A DNA stretch of 64,000 bases, from NCBI RefSeq assembly GCF_018446385.1, contig NC_056000.1, positions 35,253,511 through 35,317,510 of the forward strand, written 5' to 3'. Below the pieces are notes generated by a model. It saw nothing but the letters and a program-made list of their open reading frames with translations. It searched no databases and was not told where the DNA came from. The translations under genes were made by a program, and so were the position numbers. Positions within the stretch are counted from its first letter, which is position 1; each line of letters begins with the position of its first letter. This stretch comes from Zingiber officinale. Lineage: Eukaryota > Streptophyta > Magnoliopsida > Zingiberales > Zingiberaceae. This document shows positions 21,545-31,881 of this stretch, piece by piece.

Positions 21545-22990
21545 AACTTTGTTGTAAACTTAGTTGTACTTGAGTTGTTTCAACAACATGAGGGTGTTTT
21601 TTACATGAGGTAATATGAGATCTCAAGCTTATTGTCCCATTTCTATATGGATCACAAAAAAATTCTTTATCACAATATTTGCATTTGACTTTCATATCTG
21701 ATGCATCATTAGTAAACTTTATAAAAAGGTCTTATACTTCACTTCTTGGTTTCATTGCTTTTCTCTTAGTTACCTTTCCTTTATAATCTACCATAGTTTT
21801 TGTTCCCACTGAAGGACCAATTTCAGATTCTGGTATTGAACAATTATTATTAACATCCATATTTGATAAATCTCCTTGCATTGATACCAAATAAATACTG
21901 ATCACAGTCTTCACAGATCACAGACACTATTCAAAATTGTAAGTGTAATAACACTGTTTAAAATATAATTAACTAAAAATAAAAGACAAATATGAAACGC
22001 AACTATAACTAAGCATGATAATACTTATCAGGATATTTAGACACTGTTAACTACTTGAGTTCAATAAAAATTCATATGTCAGTACAAGATCAATGCAAAG
22101 ATTACTAACTAAAGTTGCCAAGACCCAAGATGTGGTTGAGACTGAAAAAGAAAAGGGAAGAATTAAAACTAATAATTTGCGTATTCTGAAAACAAAAAGA
22201 AAAAAAGGAAGCCAAAATCCATACACAGGAACGAAAGCCCTTAAAATGTAGTAACTATCCAATCGATAGAATACAAACTAACTGCAACTTAATGAATTTC
22301 CTGCAAATACCTCTAATTTATACATGTGGTCCTAGCATGAGGACAAGGGGGCTCCCCTTGGGAGCAATGAGCACTCAAGCGATGAGAGTGACGAGAGGAG
22401 GGAGGGTTGACAGGGAGGATCGACGGAGATGTTGAGTCGCAGCCTTGCAGCAGCCTCGAAGGTGCTCGGCCACGGGAGGACCAATTGAGAGATGCGAAGA
22501 CACAATGAAAGGAGAGACAAGAGAGGGTTGAGCAAGGCAGATCAGCGGAGTTGCAGCCTCACAGGTGATCAACAACGAGAGTCAGAAGGGATCGAGCATT
22601 CGGGTGACGCGGTGGGAAGGGTCGAAGGGGGGAGGCGCGAGTGGTGAGCGAATGAGAAATTTAGGGATTTATGTTGAAAACTTTAAAATGCTAGCCACCA
22701 CTCACCAGGTCCAAGCCCACTTGGGACCCGCCCACATTGACGTCTGCGAGACAGACTATGACTTAGAGTCAGCGTTAGTGCATAAGTGTATTACCATTAC
22801 CAGGTTTTAAATCTAGTTTGGATTAAATAATTTGGTTTTTCGGTTTAACTGAATAGACAACATTAAACCCAAACCCGAACCGAAAAAACCAATTTTATTT
22901 AACCAAAATTCTGAAATAACCGAACCAAATTTAAAAAATCGACCAGTTCAGTCGGTTTATTCGGTTTGACCGAACTTTTGCTCACCCCTA
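21545..22990 (-). pseudogene. Second hAT: BED zinc-finger N-terminus and 5' end
   Basis: On the minus strand, from about 21871 down, the frame encodes KRKAMKPRSEV, a stop at 21732-21734 in place of an expected Trp, then KCKYCDKEFFCDPYRNGTIS and LRSHITSCKKHP. This is a C2HC BED finger of a RICESLEEPER-type hAT transposase. Only the N-terminus is present; the rest is lost where the other hAT end begins. The upstream part ends at 22990 with a TAGGGGTGAGCA terminus (minus strand), preceded by repeats of CGGTTTGACCGAA type. No other gene was recognised in 21915-22990. Confidence 0.75.
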
Positions 22991-22991
22991 A

Positions 22992-23936
22992 TATTGGACC
23001 CCCATGGTTATTTTGATGTGATCAACCAAGTTAGGTTGGGTCCTTCTTTGGTTTTGATCCTTGTGTCTAAGTGTGCAAGAGCTTAGGAGCACAGGAAGTT
23101 GAGCGGAAGACGCAACTAGCGAGAAGGATGGCACGAGAAGGGAGCCGACGGGCTCGGTGCATCCGAGGGACAAAAGAGTTGTGGAAGAGTACATAGGTGG
23201 ACGAGAAGAATGTACACGACGTTCGAGGGACAAGAAGCCAAAGCGGAATCCTGCTTGAGGAGAAGGCAGGAAATTGGGTTCGGGTGAGCCCTATTCCGGT
23301 GACGGAAATCACCTAGGAGATTACAGCAGGAAAGGAGCAAAATGGAGCTACAAATATTGTTGGAGGCGCCTTCAAAGGCTGTTGAAAGTGCCTCTGCGTC
23401 TTATGTGGAAGGAGCTTTCCATAGCAGGAAGGCGCATTTGATGAACAGTGCAAAGGCACCTTCCAAGGCTATGGAAGGCGCATTCGGCCAGTCAAACTAG
23501 TTGTTTGCAAGTGGATAAAGCTTTATCCACTTGCCACACTGGAGGCGCCTTCCAAGCCTTCTGGAGGCGCCTTCAAACTTCAGATAAGATTTTTCAAGGG
23601 CTATAAAAAGACCCCTGGACCTAGGAAATCAACAACAAATTGAGAACAACTACTGTAATCATTTTCTAGTCTTTTCTAAGCTTTTCAAAGAGTGTAAGAG
23701 GCTTCTCTGCCTACAGAGAAGGAGATTTTTCTAGTAGAGCTTTGCAACCGCCTTGGATTAACAGTCACCTAGGTTGTAACCAAGTCAAATCTGTTTGCCT
23801 CTTCTTTTTATTAGTTGTTCATTTTTTAGATTATAATTATTGTGATAGTGCTACTAATCTTAGTTGGAAAAATAGAGAAAGATTTTTGTTTTCTTTACAG
23901 ACGTTGCATCCTCTTAGCACCCCCGCTACGCCAATA
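22992..23936 (+). repeat. Copia E 5' LTR with primer-binding site
   Basis: This 945-bp LTR begins TATTGGACCCCC and ends CGCCAATA; TATTGG and CCAATA are mirror termini. It has a TATA box (TATAAAAAG) near 23603. TGGTATCAGAGC follows at 23939-23950. It begins two bases after the terminus of the neighbouring hAT. Confidence 0.8.
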
Positions 23937-24001
23937 AGTGGTATCAGAGCCCAACCACCTCAAAAGAACTAACCACCGGCTGAAGCATCAAGATCAAGAC
24001 G

Positions 24002-24751
24002 ATGGCCGGTAGAAACATTCACCCACCAAAGTTCGAGGGAGACTTCACACAATGGAAACACCGGATGGAGGTATTCTTCAAAACAGATTTCAAAATTCTT
24101 TTAATAATGAAATATAGTTTTACAATTCCAAAAGACAAAGAAGAATATCATTGGGCAAAGAAGGAACAAGCTGACTTCGTGGCGAACAGTAAAGAAGAAT
24201 TTCATCTGCTCAACGTTCTTCCACCTCAGGAAGTAAATCGAATCGGAGATTACAAATCAGTAAAGGAACTTTGGGAGAAGTTCCTGGAACTACACAAAGG
24301 AACTTCCAAAACAAAGCTTGTGAGACGGAACGTGCTCCAGAATCAATTGACTAAACTCCGGATGGAAGAAGGAGAGTCAGTAGCACAACTACATGGAAGA
24401 ATCAAGGAACTGATCACCGGACTAACAAACTTCGGAGAAACGGTAACGAATCAGGACGCACAAAGGTATGCTTTAAATGTGTTCCCAAGAACACCCGAAT
24501 GGACAACTATAGTAGACTCCTGCTATATTTCCAAAGATCTCGAGGTAAGTACTTTAGAAAGTCTTTTCTCTACTTTCGAATTACATGAATCTTGGTGCGC
24601 AGGGCAAAGAAAAGGACCGAGTCAAAATGTTGTACTGAAGGCAAGAACCAACGATTCAGACTCCGAAGAATCAATTGATGAAAACGAAGCAGCGTTAATG
24701 GTAAGGAAGTTCAATAAATTTATTAAATCTAATAAATTAAATCACATATGA
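24002..24751 (+). CDS. Copia E gag
   Basis: A 249-codon frame from ATG 24002 encodes MAGRNIHPPKFEGDFTQWKH, then MEVFFKTDF, a helical region with LWEKFLELHKGTSKTK and GRIKELITG. This is the UBN2-type gag of plant Copia. It ends at 24751 shortly before the zinc knuckle, which lies in another frame, so a frameshift between 24751 and 24784 has shortened the protein. It would encapsidate RNA. A homologous but more broken copy is at 63258-63860 on the minus strand. Confidence 0.8.
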   Translation: MAGRNIHPPKFEGDFTQWKHRMEVFFKTDFKILLIMKYSFTIPKDKEEYHWAKKEQADFVANSKEEFHLLNVLPPQEVNRIGDYKSVKELWEKFLELHKGTSKTKLVRRNVLQNQLTKLRMEEGESVAQLHGRIKELITGLTNFGETVTNQDAQRYALNVFPRTPEWTTIVDSCYISKDLEVSTLESLFSTFELHESWCAGQRKGPSQNVVLKARTNDSDSEESIDENEAALMVRKFNKFIKSNKLNHI

Positions 24752-24783
24752 GAAAGCAGTTTCGAAACAAAAGGACTGTCTGA

Positions 24784-25260
24784 TGCTATAATTGCAACGA
24801 AGAAGGGCACTTCAAAGATGACTGCCCGAAACTGAAGAACAAAGACAAGGAAAAGAATAAGAAGTCAGCTCAACCCAAACATAATCTCAAAGCCACATGA
24901 GATGAGTCGTCATCCTCCGAATCTGAGTTCGAAGCATACGTCGGACTAGCCCTAACGTCAATCCATCAAGAAGAAGATGAGACCAGCTCAGATATGAGCA
25001 TAAATGAAGGGGGAGAATCATCGGAAGAAAACAATGATGAAGGGGGAGCATCAGAAATTGAGGTAAGTGAGGTACGTACTCTATCTCCTAAGCAGTTCTT
25101 TAATTTTATTAAAAGTCTTACTAAAGATCTAGTTAAACTAGAAAAGAAAAATGCTGAGTTAAAATTGAACTTATCAAAAACATATCCTTTAGAATTGTAT
25201 GATAATCTAAAATTAGAAAATGAAAAATTGAAAAATTGGAAAATGACCATGCATGCTTGA
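24784..25260 (+). pseudogene. Copia E gag zinc knuckle and acidic/coiled tail
   Basis: In frame with TGC at 24784 the sequence encodes CYNCNEEGHFKDDC, a perfect CX2CX4HX4C knuckle. A Lys-rich stretch, an in-frame TGA at 24898-24900, an acidic serine-rich segment and a predicted coiled coil (KSLTKDLVKLEKKNAELKLN) follow, ending at 25258-25260. In autonomous relatives this leads to protease and integrase; here nothing recognisable follows. Confidence 0.75.
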
Positions 25261-25988
25261 AACCAAATAACTTTCAAAAATTAAAACTTAGAATTTATGG
25301 TAGATTAAATTGATATATTAGACATCACCAAGGTCAACTTAGAAAAATTTTTAGAGAATATGTACCCCCAAATTCTTAGTTAACCCAATAGGAAGGAAGC
25401 TATATTGGGTTCCAAAGTCTTACTTAGATTAAACATTTTTTCTAAGGCTTTCAGAAAAGATTAAATGTTTAAATTCTTTAAAAGTCTTTGTCTAGAAATG
25501 GTTGATGATTCAATAACCAAGAAGGTCTATTGTCTCACCACAGCCTGGAAGCCAATTATTGAATTAAATATTTAATTGACTAACTAATAAACTTGTGAAA
25601 TTAATTAAGATAATTGCTTTCAATGTTTGCCAATTTTTGGAAAACTCCATAAATTAGAAATTATTTTAAATTTCTTTTACTTGTTTTTATTAAATCAAGT
25701 TTTTTTCCTTAAAACTTAAACTTCTATATTTTTTTATATGATCAAAGGGAGAGAAATATGTACAAGTTTATGGGGAGTAGGGGGAGTTACAATTTTATCA
25801 AAATTTTGAATTTTTGCTAACTTTATTATAAGTCTGAACTTTGATAAATCAGTTTATTTCATACTTAGTGTTGCAATTTCTTTATTGTAAACTTGATACT
25901 CAAAATATTTTATTTACAAATTCCTTTATTACTCTTTGTTATTACCCTAACTTGAACTTGGGTTGATGCATATCAAAAAATGAGAGAT
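25261..25988 (+). other. Copia E internal non-coding part
   Basis: This AT-rich stretch has no open frame of note. A purine-rich run near 25745 (AAAGGGAGAGAAATATG) and a weak one next to the 3' LTR are the only purine-tract candidates. Confidence 0.5.
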
Positions 25989-26912
25989 TATTGGACTCCA
26001 TGGTTGTTTTGATGTGATCAACCAAGTTAGGTTGGGTCCTGCTTTGGTTTTGATCCCTGTGTCTAGGTGTGCCGGAGCTTAGGAGCACAAGAAGTCAAGT
26101 GGAAGACGCAGCTAGCGAGAAGGATGGCACGGGAAGGGAGTCGATGGGGTTGGTGCATCCGAGGACGAAAGGGTTGCGGAAGAGTACATTGGTGGACGAG
26201 AAGAACGTACGCGACGTTCGATGGACGAGAAGCGAAAGCGGAAGCCTGCTCGAGGAGAAGATCGGAAATTGAGTTCGGGTGAGCCCTATTCTGGTGGTCA
26301 AAATCACCCAGGAGATCGCAACAGCAAAGGAGTGAAATGGAGATGCAAGTGCTGCTGGAGGCTCCTTCAAAGGTTGTTGAAGGCGCCTCCGTACTTTCTA
26401 TAGAAAGCGCCTTTGATGAACAGTACGAAGACACCTTCCAAGGTTATAGAAGGTGCCTTCGGCCAGTCAAACTAGTCATTTGCAAGTGGATAAAGCTTTA
26501 TCCACTTGCCACACTGGCGGCGCTTTCCAAGCCCTTTGGAGGTGCCTTCAAGCTTCAGATAAGATTTCTCAGTGGCTATAAAAAGACCCCTAGACCTAAA
26601 AAATCAACAACAACTTGAGAACAACTATTGTAATCATTTCTTAATCTTTTCTAAGCTTTTTAAAAGAGTGTAAGAGGCTTCTCCGCCTACAGAGAAGGAG
26701 ATTTTTCTAGTAGAGCTTTGCAACCACCTTGGATTAAGAACCACCTAGGTTGTAACCAAGTGAAATCTGTTTGCCTCTTCTTTTTATTAGTTGTTCATTT
26801 TTGAGATTATAATTATTGTGATAGTGCTACTAATCTTAGTTAAAAAAATAGAGAATGGTTTTTGTTTTCTTTACAGACGCCGTGTCCTCTTACCGGCCCC
26901 GCTGCACCAACA
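25989..26912 (+). repeat. Copia E 3' LTR
   Basis: This 924-bp LTR starts TATTGGACTCCATGG and ends CTGCACCAACA. It is alignable throughout with 22992-23936 and includes a TATAAAAAG box near 26577. Open frames on both strands (26063-26434) mirror those in the 5' LTR and are not thought to be genes. Confidence 0.8.
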
Positions 26913-28370
26913 CAAGATTGGTCGAATGCTAGGGAAAGGAAGTCCTGATAGATTAAGGTTGACAAAATATTAGTCAAGAGAAGTTTTGATAGGTTGAGGT
27001 TAATCGGATGTTAGACAATGCGAGAATCCAATTTTAGAAAGGTTGAAATAAGAGGTATTAATTGGCTAGTAGGGAATAACAATCGATTGATAATCCCTAA
27101 ATCTCAAGCTTGGGGTTTAAGAGAGTTTATTATATATCATTCAACTATTGGGTATGATGATCAATTGATTGTCGTCACTGTTGTAACAAACAAAAAGTTC
27201 CTGAGTTGGTTCGAGAACTCGACTAATCACTATTAGTCGATTGCTATGTATGAACAATTGACTGATGATAATATTGCAGCGAATAGAATATTTTGAGATT
27301 GACTGTGACACTCGATTATTTTTTAATCAGTTGATTGATGATAATGAACAGTTGATTGTTATGGTCAAAGTTAAGTTGGAAAGAATTGTTGTGCAAGTAA
27401 AATAGTCCAATTATCAGAGTAATTGACTGATGGACACTATCAGTAGATTGTTAGACGAAAATTAGCCCCGATTTGAAGGCTATAAAGGAAGGTTTTATGG
27501 ATGATTTCGGTACTGGTTCTTGAAGGCTTTGAAGAAAAAGTGTTATTGTATTACAGTCCTTCAAGTGGCAATTCAAAGCAACCAACAATAATCAAAACAA
27601 AGATTTATTATTTTAAAGTGTTTCATTTGCATTGTTCATATTTTAATTGTATTTTTGTTTGGGTTGCTTGTATAAGAATTGGTGTGTAAAAGTTTTATCT
27701 ACCTTCGAAAGGTATCTGGTAAGGAGAAAAATAGTGGTGATATTGCTATGACGCTAGGTCATGGAGTATGAATCAGGGATTCCTAACCACATAAAATATC
27801 ATGTTACTTGTGTTTTGCTTCTTGTGTTTCTTTTTGTTGCATAATAATCCTTTGTAGACAAGCACATGAACAATCAACGAAATCATGAATTGATATTCAC
27901 TTCCCTTCGAGCGATGTTATCGGTCCCAACATATGGTATCAGAACAAAATTACTTTTTATCGAATTGGCCAAAGGAGTTCGCACTAGAGGAAATTATAAT
28001 TTCATAATGGAGGTCAAAGATGACTTTGGATATGACATCCAATTTCCACCGCTTTTCACTTTAGGAGGATTTACTAAGTGGAAGGTAGGATGAAGATTTT
28101 CTTCCAAATAGATATAGGGATTTTGATTTATCCTAATGGAGGGATTTGAAGCTTTAATAGATAACAAAAGAAAACTCCTCAAGAAAAAGAAATGGACTGA
28201 GGAGTAAATTCAAAGATCTAAGATAAACGATAAAGTAATACAAATTTTAATTAATTCTGTTCCTAATGATAATCTATGCAAGTTAGGTAAATATAAGGAG
28301 TTGTGTGGGTTATATGTTGGTGCAATCAATCTCTAGTCAAGTTGGCCAAATTGATCAGTTTGAGCTGACT
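26913..28370 (+). mobile_element. Older Copia LTR/gag remnant (Copia F)
   Basis: An LTR-like stretch ends GGTCCCAACA at 27931 and is followed by a primer site at 27934-27945 (TGGTATCAGAAC, one mismatch to the usual GAGC). It has a TATAAAGG box near 27480 and ATTGATTGTCG-type repeats at 27060-27440. Downstream, 27985-28370 carries decayed gag: PPLFTLGGFTKWK matches the PPKF..W gag start, followed by stops. The left end was lost at Copia E. Nothing beyond the gag start remains. Confidence 0.6.
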
Positions 28371-28379
28371 CGCCAGTGT

Positions 28380-29170
28380 AACTATGCCCTTATATATAAA
28401 TTGAGATATTAAAATTGAGATATTAAATCATGAAGGTAGGATGGCAAACCTAGGTCTCTTTAAGAAGTGTAATGAACTTAATTTGAAGTATTTCTAAGGT
28501 GCTTAAGTTCATCAACGAATTTTAATCAAAATTCATTGATGGATTTATATACATTGTTCGAAATTTCAAAATCGTGACATGGTCTAAATCAGTAGAGTCC
28601 TAAGAGGTCTTTAGTAGTATTGAGTGATAAGTATGACAAGCCTACGCCTTTTAATGAGCTCTATAAAATTATCTCAAGACTGTGAAAATTTCAAAAAACT
28701 TGTAGCTCACAATTATTTAGACTGTGAAATCTGAGTCTATGGGCATGGTAATATTAAGGAGACTCTTAGAACTAGAAGTGTAATGATCCTAGTTTAGTTT
28801 TTGGTTAAAACTCACTTATGAACCTATAGTATTTAGAATTTTAAAATATTGGCATAGTCTAAGTCAAGCGAGTCCTAAGAACTCTTTGATGATATTGGTT
28901 AGTGAGTATGATTATCTTCAAACATGAGTTTCACAACCTAAATAAAGAGATGTAAATTTATTAAATTGATATAATTTTGAGATAATTTATCACGAGCTCA
29001 TTAGAGGGTCTAGACATGTCATACTCACTCTCTAACACTATCAAAGAGTTTCTAAAACACCCATAATTTAAATCATCTCAAGATTTTAAAATCCTAGACA
29101 CTGAGTTATTAGTGAGTTTCAACTAAAATTCAATGATGATGTTAGACCCTGCGTGGTACTTCAAATTAAA
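28380..29170. repeat. Direct and inverted copies of a short repeat family
   Basis: Blocks around CCTAAGAGGTCTTTAGTAG (28603), CCTAAGAACTCTTTGATG (28876) and, inverted, ATCAAAGAGTTTCTAAAAC (29041) share a 100-150 bp unit with GAGTATGACA and ATTATCTCAAG. ATTCATTGATGGA-type words link it loosely to the array at 54816-58950. No coding sequence was found. Confidence 0.55.
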
Positions 29171-29539
29171 CTCAGTGTACTAATTTTATAATCTATTGGA
29201 GCAATTTTAATATGCAATTTAAATATTAAAGAAATTTGACTTCATGATTTAGTAAATTACCTATGTATAAACCCACTAACCTTTACTCATTCAACAACAT
29301 GATCCCAATACATGCATTAGACCAAGTCTTTCGCCTACTCCCAACTCTAATAAATCCCCAGATGGACTTTCATGCTTACGATCATTCAAACTGCGTTTAC
29401 TACAAGTAATCGACACTCTTACGAGGTCAACAGCTGCACGAATCTTCTGTCACCAGTTAAGTTCTCCCGAGTTATCAACTCCATCGCCGGGCGGTTGATC
29501 TTAATTTTCTTCCTATGGCTATGGATCGATCCACCACTC

Positions 29540-29546
29540 TATATAG
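29540..29546 (+). promoter_or_regulatory. TATA box of the aspartic protease gene
   Basis: TATATAG lies 50 bp before the ATG at 29590. Transcription would start near 29570, downstream of the earlier in-frame ATGs at 29515 and 29521, which argues against those starts. Confidence 0.6.
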
Positions 29547-29589
29547 CAGAAAGACGTCGATCTCCTTGCTGGCATCGATCGAAGCGGCC

Positions 29590-30885
29590 ATGGCTAACGT
29601 GCTCTTCTTCTTCGTCGCCTTTGTCGTGCTTCTCTTCCTCGACCCTCACGTCGAAGGGTCTCGCCTCAGCCTCACCCATGTCGACTCGGCCGCTCAACTC
29701 ACCTCGGCGGAGCGATTCCGTCGCGCCGCCCGCCGGAGCCACTCTCGGAGGCAGGCCTTCGAGGGAAAGTGGAGCTCGCCGAGCACCGTCGTGGCAGTCG
29801 TCGACTACGCAGGTGATACCGAGTACGTCATAGACTTCGGCATCGGTTCGCCGGTGCTTCCTGCCACGGCCATCCTCGACACCGGAAGCGACCTCATTTG
29901 GACGCAGTGTGTCCCCTGCCTCGATTGCCTCTCGCAGCCGAGCCCCTACTACGACCCCTCCAAGTCCTACACCTTCTCGCCGGTGCCCTGTTCCAGCCCT
30001 TTCTGCAGCAACCGAACCTCAATTGACAACGACTGCGGAGGAGACCGGTGCCTCTACTTAGCCTCCTACGGGGACGGCAGCGAGAGCATAGGCTTCCTCG
30101 GGACGGAGACATTCATTTTTGGCGACGGATCGTCGATCGCCGGCGTCACGTTCGGATGCGGGTTTCAGAACAACGGCTCGTTATCGAACTCCACCGGCAT
30201 CGTCGGCATGGGCCGAGGCCCGCTCTCGTTGCCGTCGCAGCTGAACCCTCGCAAGTTCTGGTACTGTCTCACCCCTTTAGACAGCTCCGCCGCCAGCCAT
30301 CTCTTCTTGGGTTCCACGGCGAGCCTGGGAGGAAACAGAGGAGCCTTAATTGGAAGCACGCCGTTGATCTCCAGCCCGCTTACCTACTTTTCCACCTTCT
30401 ACTATCTCTCCTTGCTCGGGATCTCGCTCGGAGGCAATCGGCTTCCGATTCCGGCGTCCGTCTTCCAGCTGAAACCCGATGGCTCCGGCGGGACCTTCAT
30501 CGACTCCGGCACCTTCCTCACGTCACTGAACCAGGCCGGGTACGACATACTCAGGGAGGAGATAATCAAGCAAGTGCGGAAGCCGGCGGCGGAGTTGCCG
30601 GAAGTGATACGGGATACGGGCGTCGATCTCTGCTTCTCGTTTCATGGAGCGAGCTGGCTTCCGCCGATGCCGGAGCTGGTGTTCCACTTCGAGGGCGCCG
30701 ACATGAGGTTTCCGAGGGACAAGTACATGGCGTACGTCGACGACCTGGGGTTGCTCTGCTCGGTAATCGTCGGAACGCAGGACTCCTCGATCTTCGGCAA
30801 CTACCAGCAGCAGAACATGCACATCCTCTTCGATCTGGAAGCCGACGTGCTCTCCTTCGTTCCGGCGAACTGCAACCAACTCTGA
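29590..30885 (+). CDS. Nepenthesin-type aspartic protease (A1 family)
   Basis: This intronless gene encodes 431 residues. ATG 29590 is chosen because it has a good context (GCGGCCATGG), follows the TATA box and starts directly with a signal peptide (MANVLFFFVAFVVLLFLDP). A start at 29515 would add 25 residues before the signal peptide. The first catalytic motif is DTGS (Asp 97) with DLIWTQC after it; the second is DSGT (Asp 305). Cys-rich segments (CVPCLDC, CSSPFCSN, CGGDRC) form the nepenthesin-specific insert, and YGDGS precedes the flap-like region. The C-terminus (FGNYQQQNMHILFD) is typical. There is no plant-specific saposin insert, so it is an atypical A1B protease, probably secreted or apoplastic; CDR1-like enzymes are the nearest class. 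Its substrate is unknown. GC-rich codon use stands out from the surrounding repeats. Confidence 0.93.
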   Translation: MANVLFFFVAFVVLLFLDPHVEGSRLSLTHVDSAAQLTSAERFRRAARRSHSRRQAFEGKWSSPSTVVAVVDYAGDTEYVIDFGIGSPVLPATAILDTGSDLIWTQCVPCLDCLSQPSPYYDPSKSYTFSPVPCSSPFCSNRTSIDNDCGGDRCLYLASYGDGSESIGFLGTETFIFGDGSSIAGVTFGCGFQNNGSLSNSTGIVGMGRGPLSLPSQLNPRKFWYCLTPLDSSAASHLFLGSTASLGGNRGALIGSTPLISSPLTYFSTFYYLSLLGISLGGNRLPIPASVFQLKPDGSGGTFIDSGTFLTSLNQAGYDILREEIIKQVRKPAAELPEVIRDTGVDLCFSFHGASWLPPMPELVFHFEGADMRFPRDKYMAYVDDLGLLCSVIVGTQDSSIFGNYQQQNMHILFDLEADVLSFVPANCNQL

Positions 30886-30961
30886 CATGAACGCATGTCT
30901 GTAATTTTACGTAGCTTCTGCGTGGCACTTAAAGGTAGTGTGTGTTACGGGTGTTTGGTTA

Positions 30962-30967
30962 AATAAA
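30962..30967 (+). terminator. Poly(A) signal of the protease gene
   Basis: AATAAA repeats (AATAAATAAATAG) occur 77 bp after the stop codon. Confidence 0.55.
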
Positions 30968-30983
30968 TAAATAGTAAATTGTC

Positions 30984-30986
<3 letters not shown>

Positions 30987-31027
<41 letters not shown>
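30987..31027. repeat. (AT)n microsatellite
   Basis: About 20 uninterrupted AT dinucleotides lie directly after the 3' end of the protease gene. Confidence 0.95.
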
Positions 31028-31030
<3 letters not shown>

Positions 31031-31309
31031 TAGGTACATGCTGCGTACTGCAGCATGCGTAGAAACGTTGCTTCACTTTTTTTAAGTTCCCGGACAATGA
31101 GATTTTATTTTCGGGTGCGGTGGGTTGGGAGTCATTTCTGATAATCTTGGTAGGTATTTATCAATAAAATTTTTATTGGATTTAGATAATTGAGTGATTT
31201 CCGCCTCTTAAGCAATTTCATAATACAAATTATCACAAAATCTTAAAAGACTAAGATTTTTCACAATTCCCATGTTATCAATTTTTTTTTTTTAAATTAT
31301 CCTCCACAA

Positions 31310-31532
31310 ATTAATTAATATCTCCCCCTCACTCTCGCTGTCTCCGGCCTCGTGCCCTCTCCAAGCTCTGTCAATTTTTCAACACCGCCGTCGACTCTTT
31401 CGACTCCCCTCTAGATTCTTATCGTTTCTGCTTCAAATCGTACGCTTCTTCCTACATTAGACGTTCTGCTTCCATAATCCCATTCACCCGCCACTTCCTC
31501 CATGCTGACTTTCCCCAACGTCTCAGTACCAG
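31310..31532 (+). pseudogene. Coding-like fragment split by hAT insertions (left part)
   Basis: One frame is open from about 31320 to the insertion point and reads, among others, YRFCFKSYASSYIRRSAS and FTRHFLHADFPQRLS. When the two nested hAT elements are removed, the frame continues at 36539 (KFVTIDRLYALTTLFNPRSG) to a stop near 36640, about 100 codons in all. Codon composition is GC-rich relative to the surroundings. I do not recognise the family and see no start codon at its head. It is probably a gene fragment that was coding before the insertion. Confidence 0.4.
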
Positions 31533-31881
31533 TAGGATTGTAAACGAGCTGAGCTGAGTTGAGTTTGGGGTGTTTAAGTTTATTTGATAAGATAACCGAG
31601 CTGAGCCGAGCTTAAAATGAGCCAAACTTTTGAAATAATTGTTCAAGCTTGATTTGGTTTATTTTTTATGAGCTTGAGCTTGTTTGAAACTTGACTTGAG
31701 CTTGGTTTGTTTAAATGTTATCAAACTCTTAATTTAAGCTTGGCTTGAGCTTAGTTTGAGTTTGGCTTGAACTTGGTTAGTTTAGATGTCATCCAGCTTT
31801 CAATTGCTTGTTTGATTATTTAAAACTTTTAGTTATTTGATTAATTATTAAGTTTAATAATTTAAACTTATTTGTTTATCT

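Larger units (their letters stand above)
22992..26912 (+). mobile_element. Copia E: two LTRs with gag only (non-autonomous)
   Basis: Two related LTRs (22992-23936 and 25989-26912) enclose a primer site, a gag region and about 600 bp of non-coding sequence. No protease, integrase or reverse transcriptase motif is present. The LTRs have diverged noticeably by substitutions, so the insertion is older than Copia C. The flanks CCTAA and CAAGA do not match, so boundaries or history are uncertain. It is related to the minus-strand copies at 59157-63977. Confidence 0.8.

Noticed and set aside
26063..26434. Opposing open frames in the Copia E LTRs (also 23067-23340)
   Set aside because: They occur in both LTRs in the U3/R portion, have no domain and differ in frame, so they are incidental.
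30048..30928. Long overlapping open frames on both strands across the protease gene
   Set aside because: They arise from the GC-rich codon use of the real gene, show no motifs, and the A1 protease frame accounts for the region fully.
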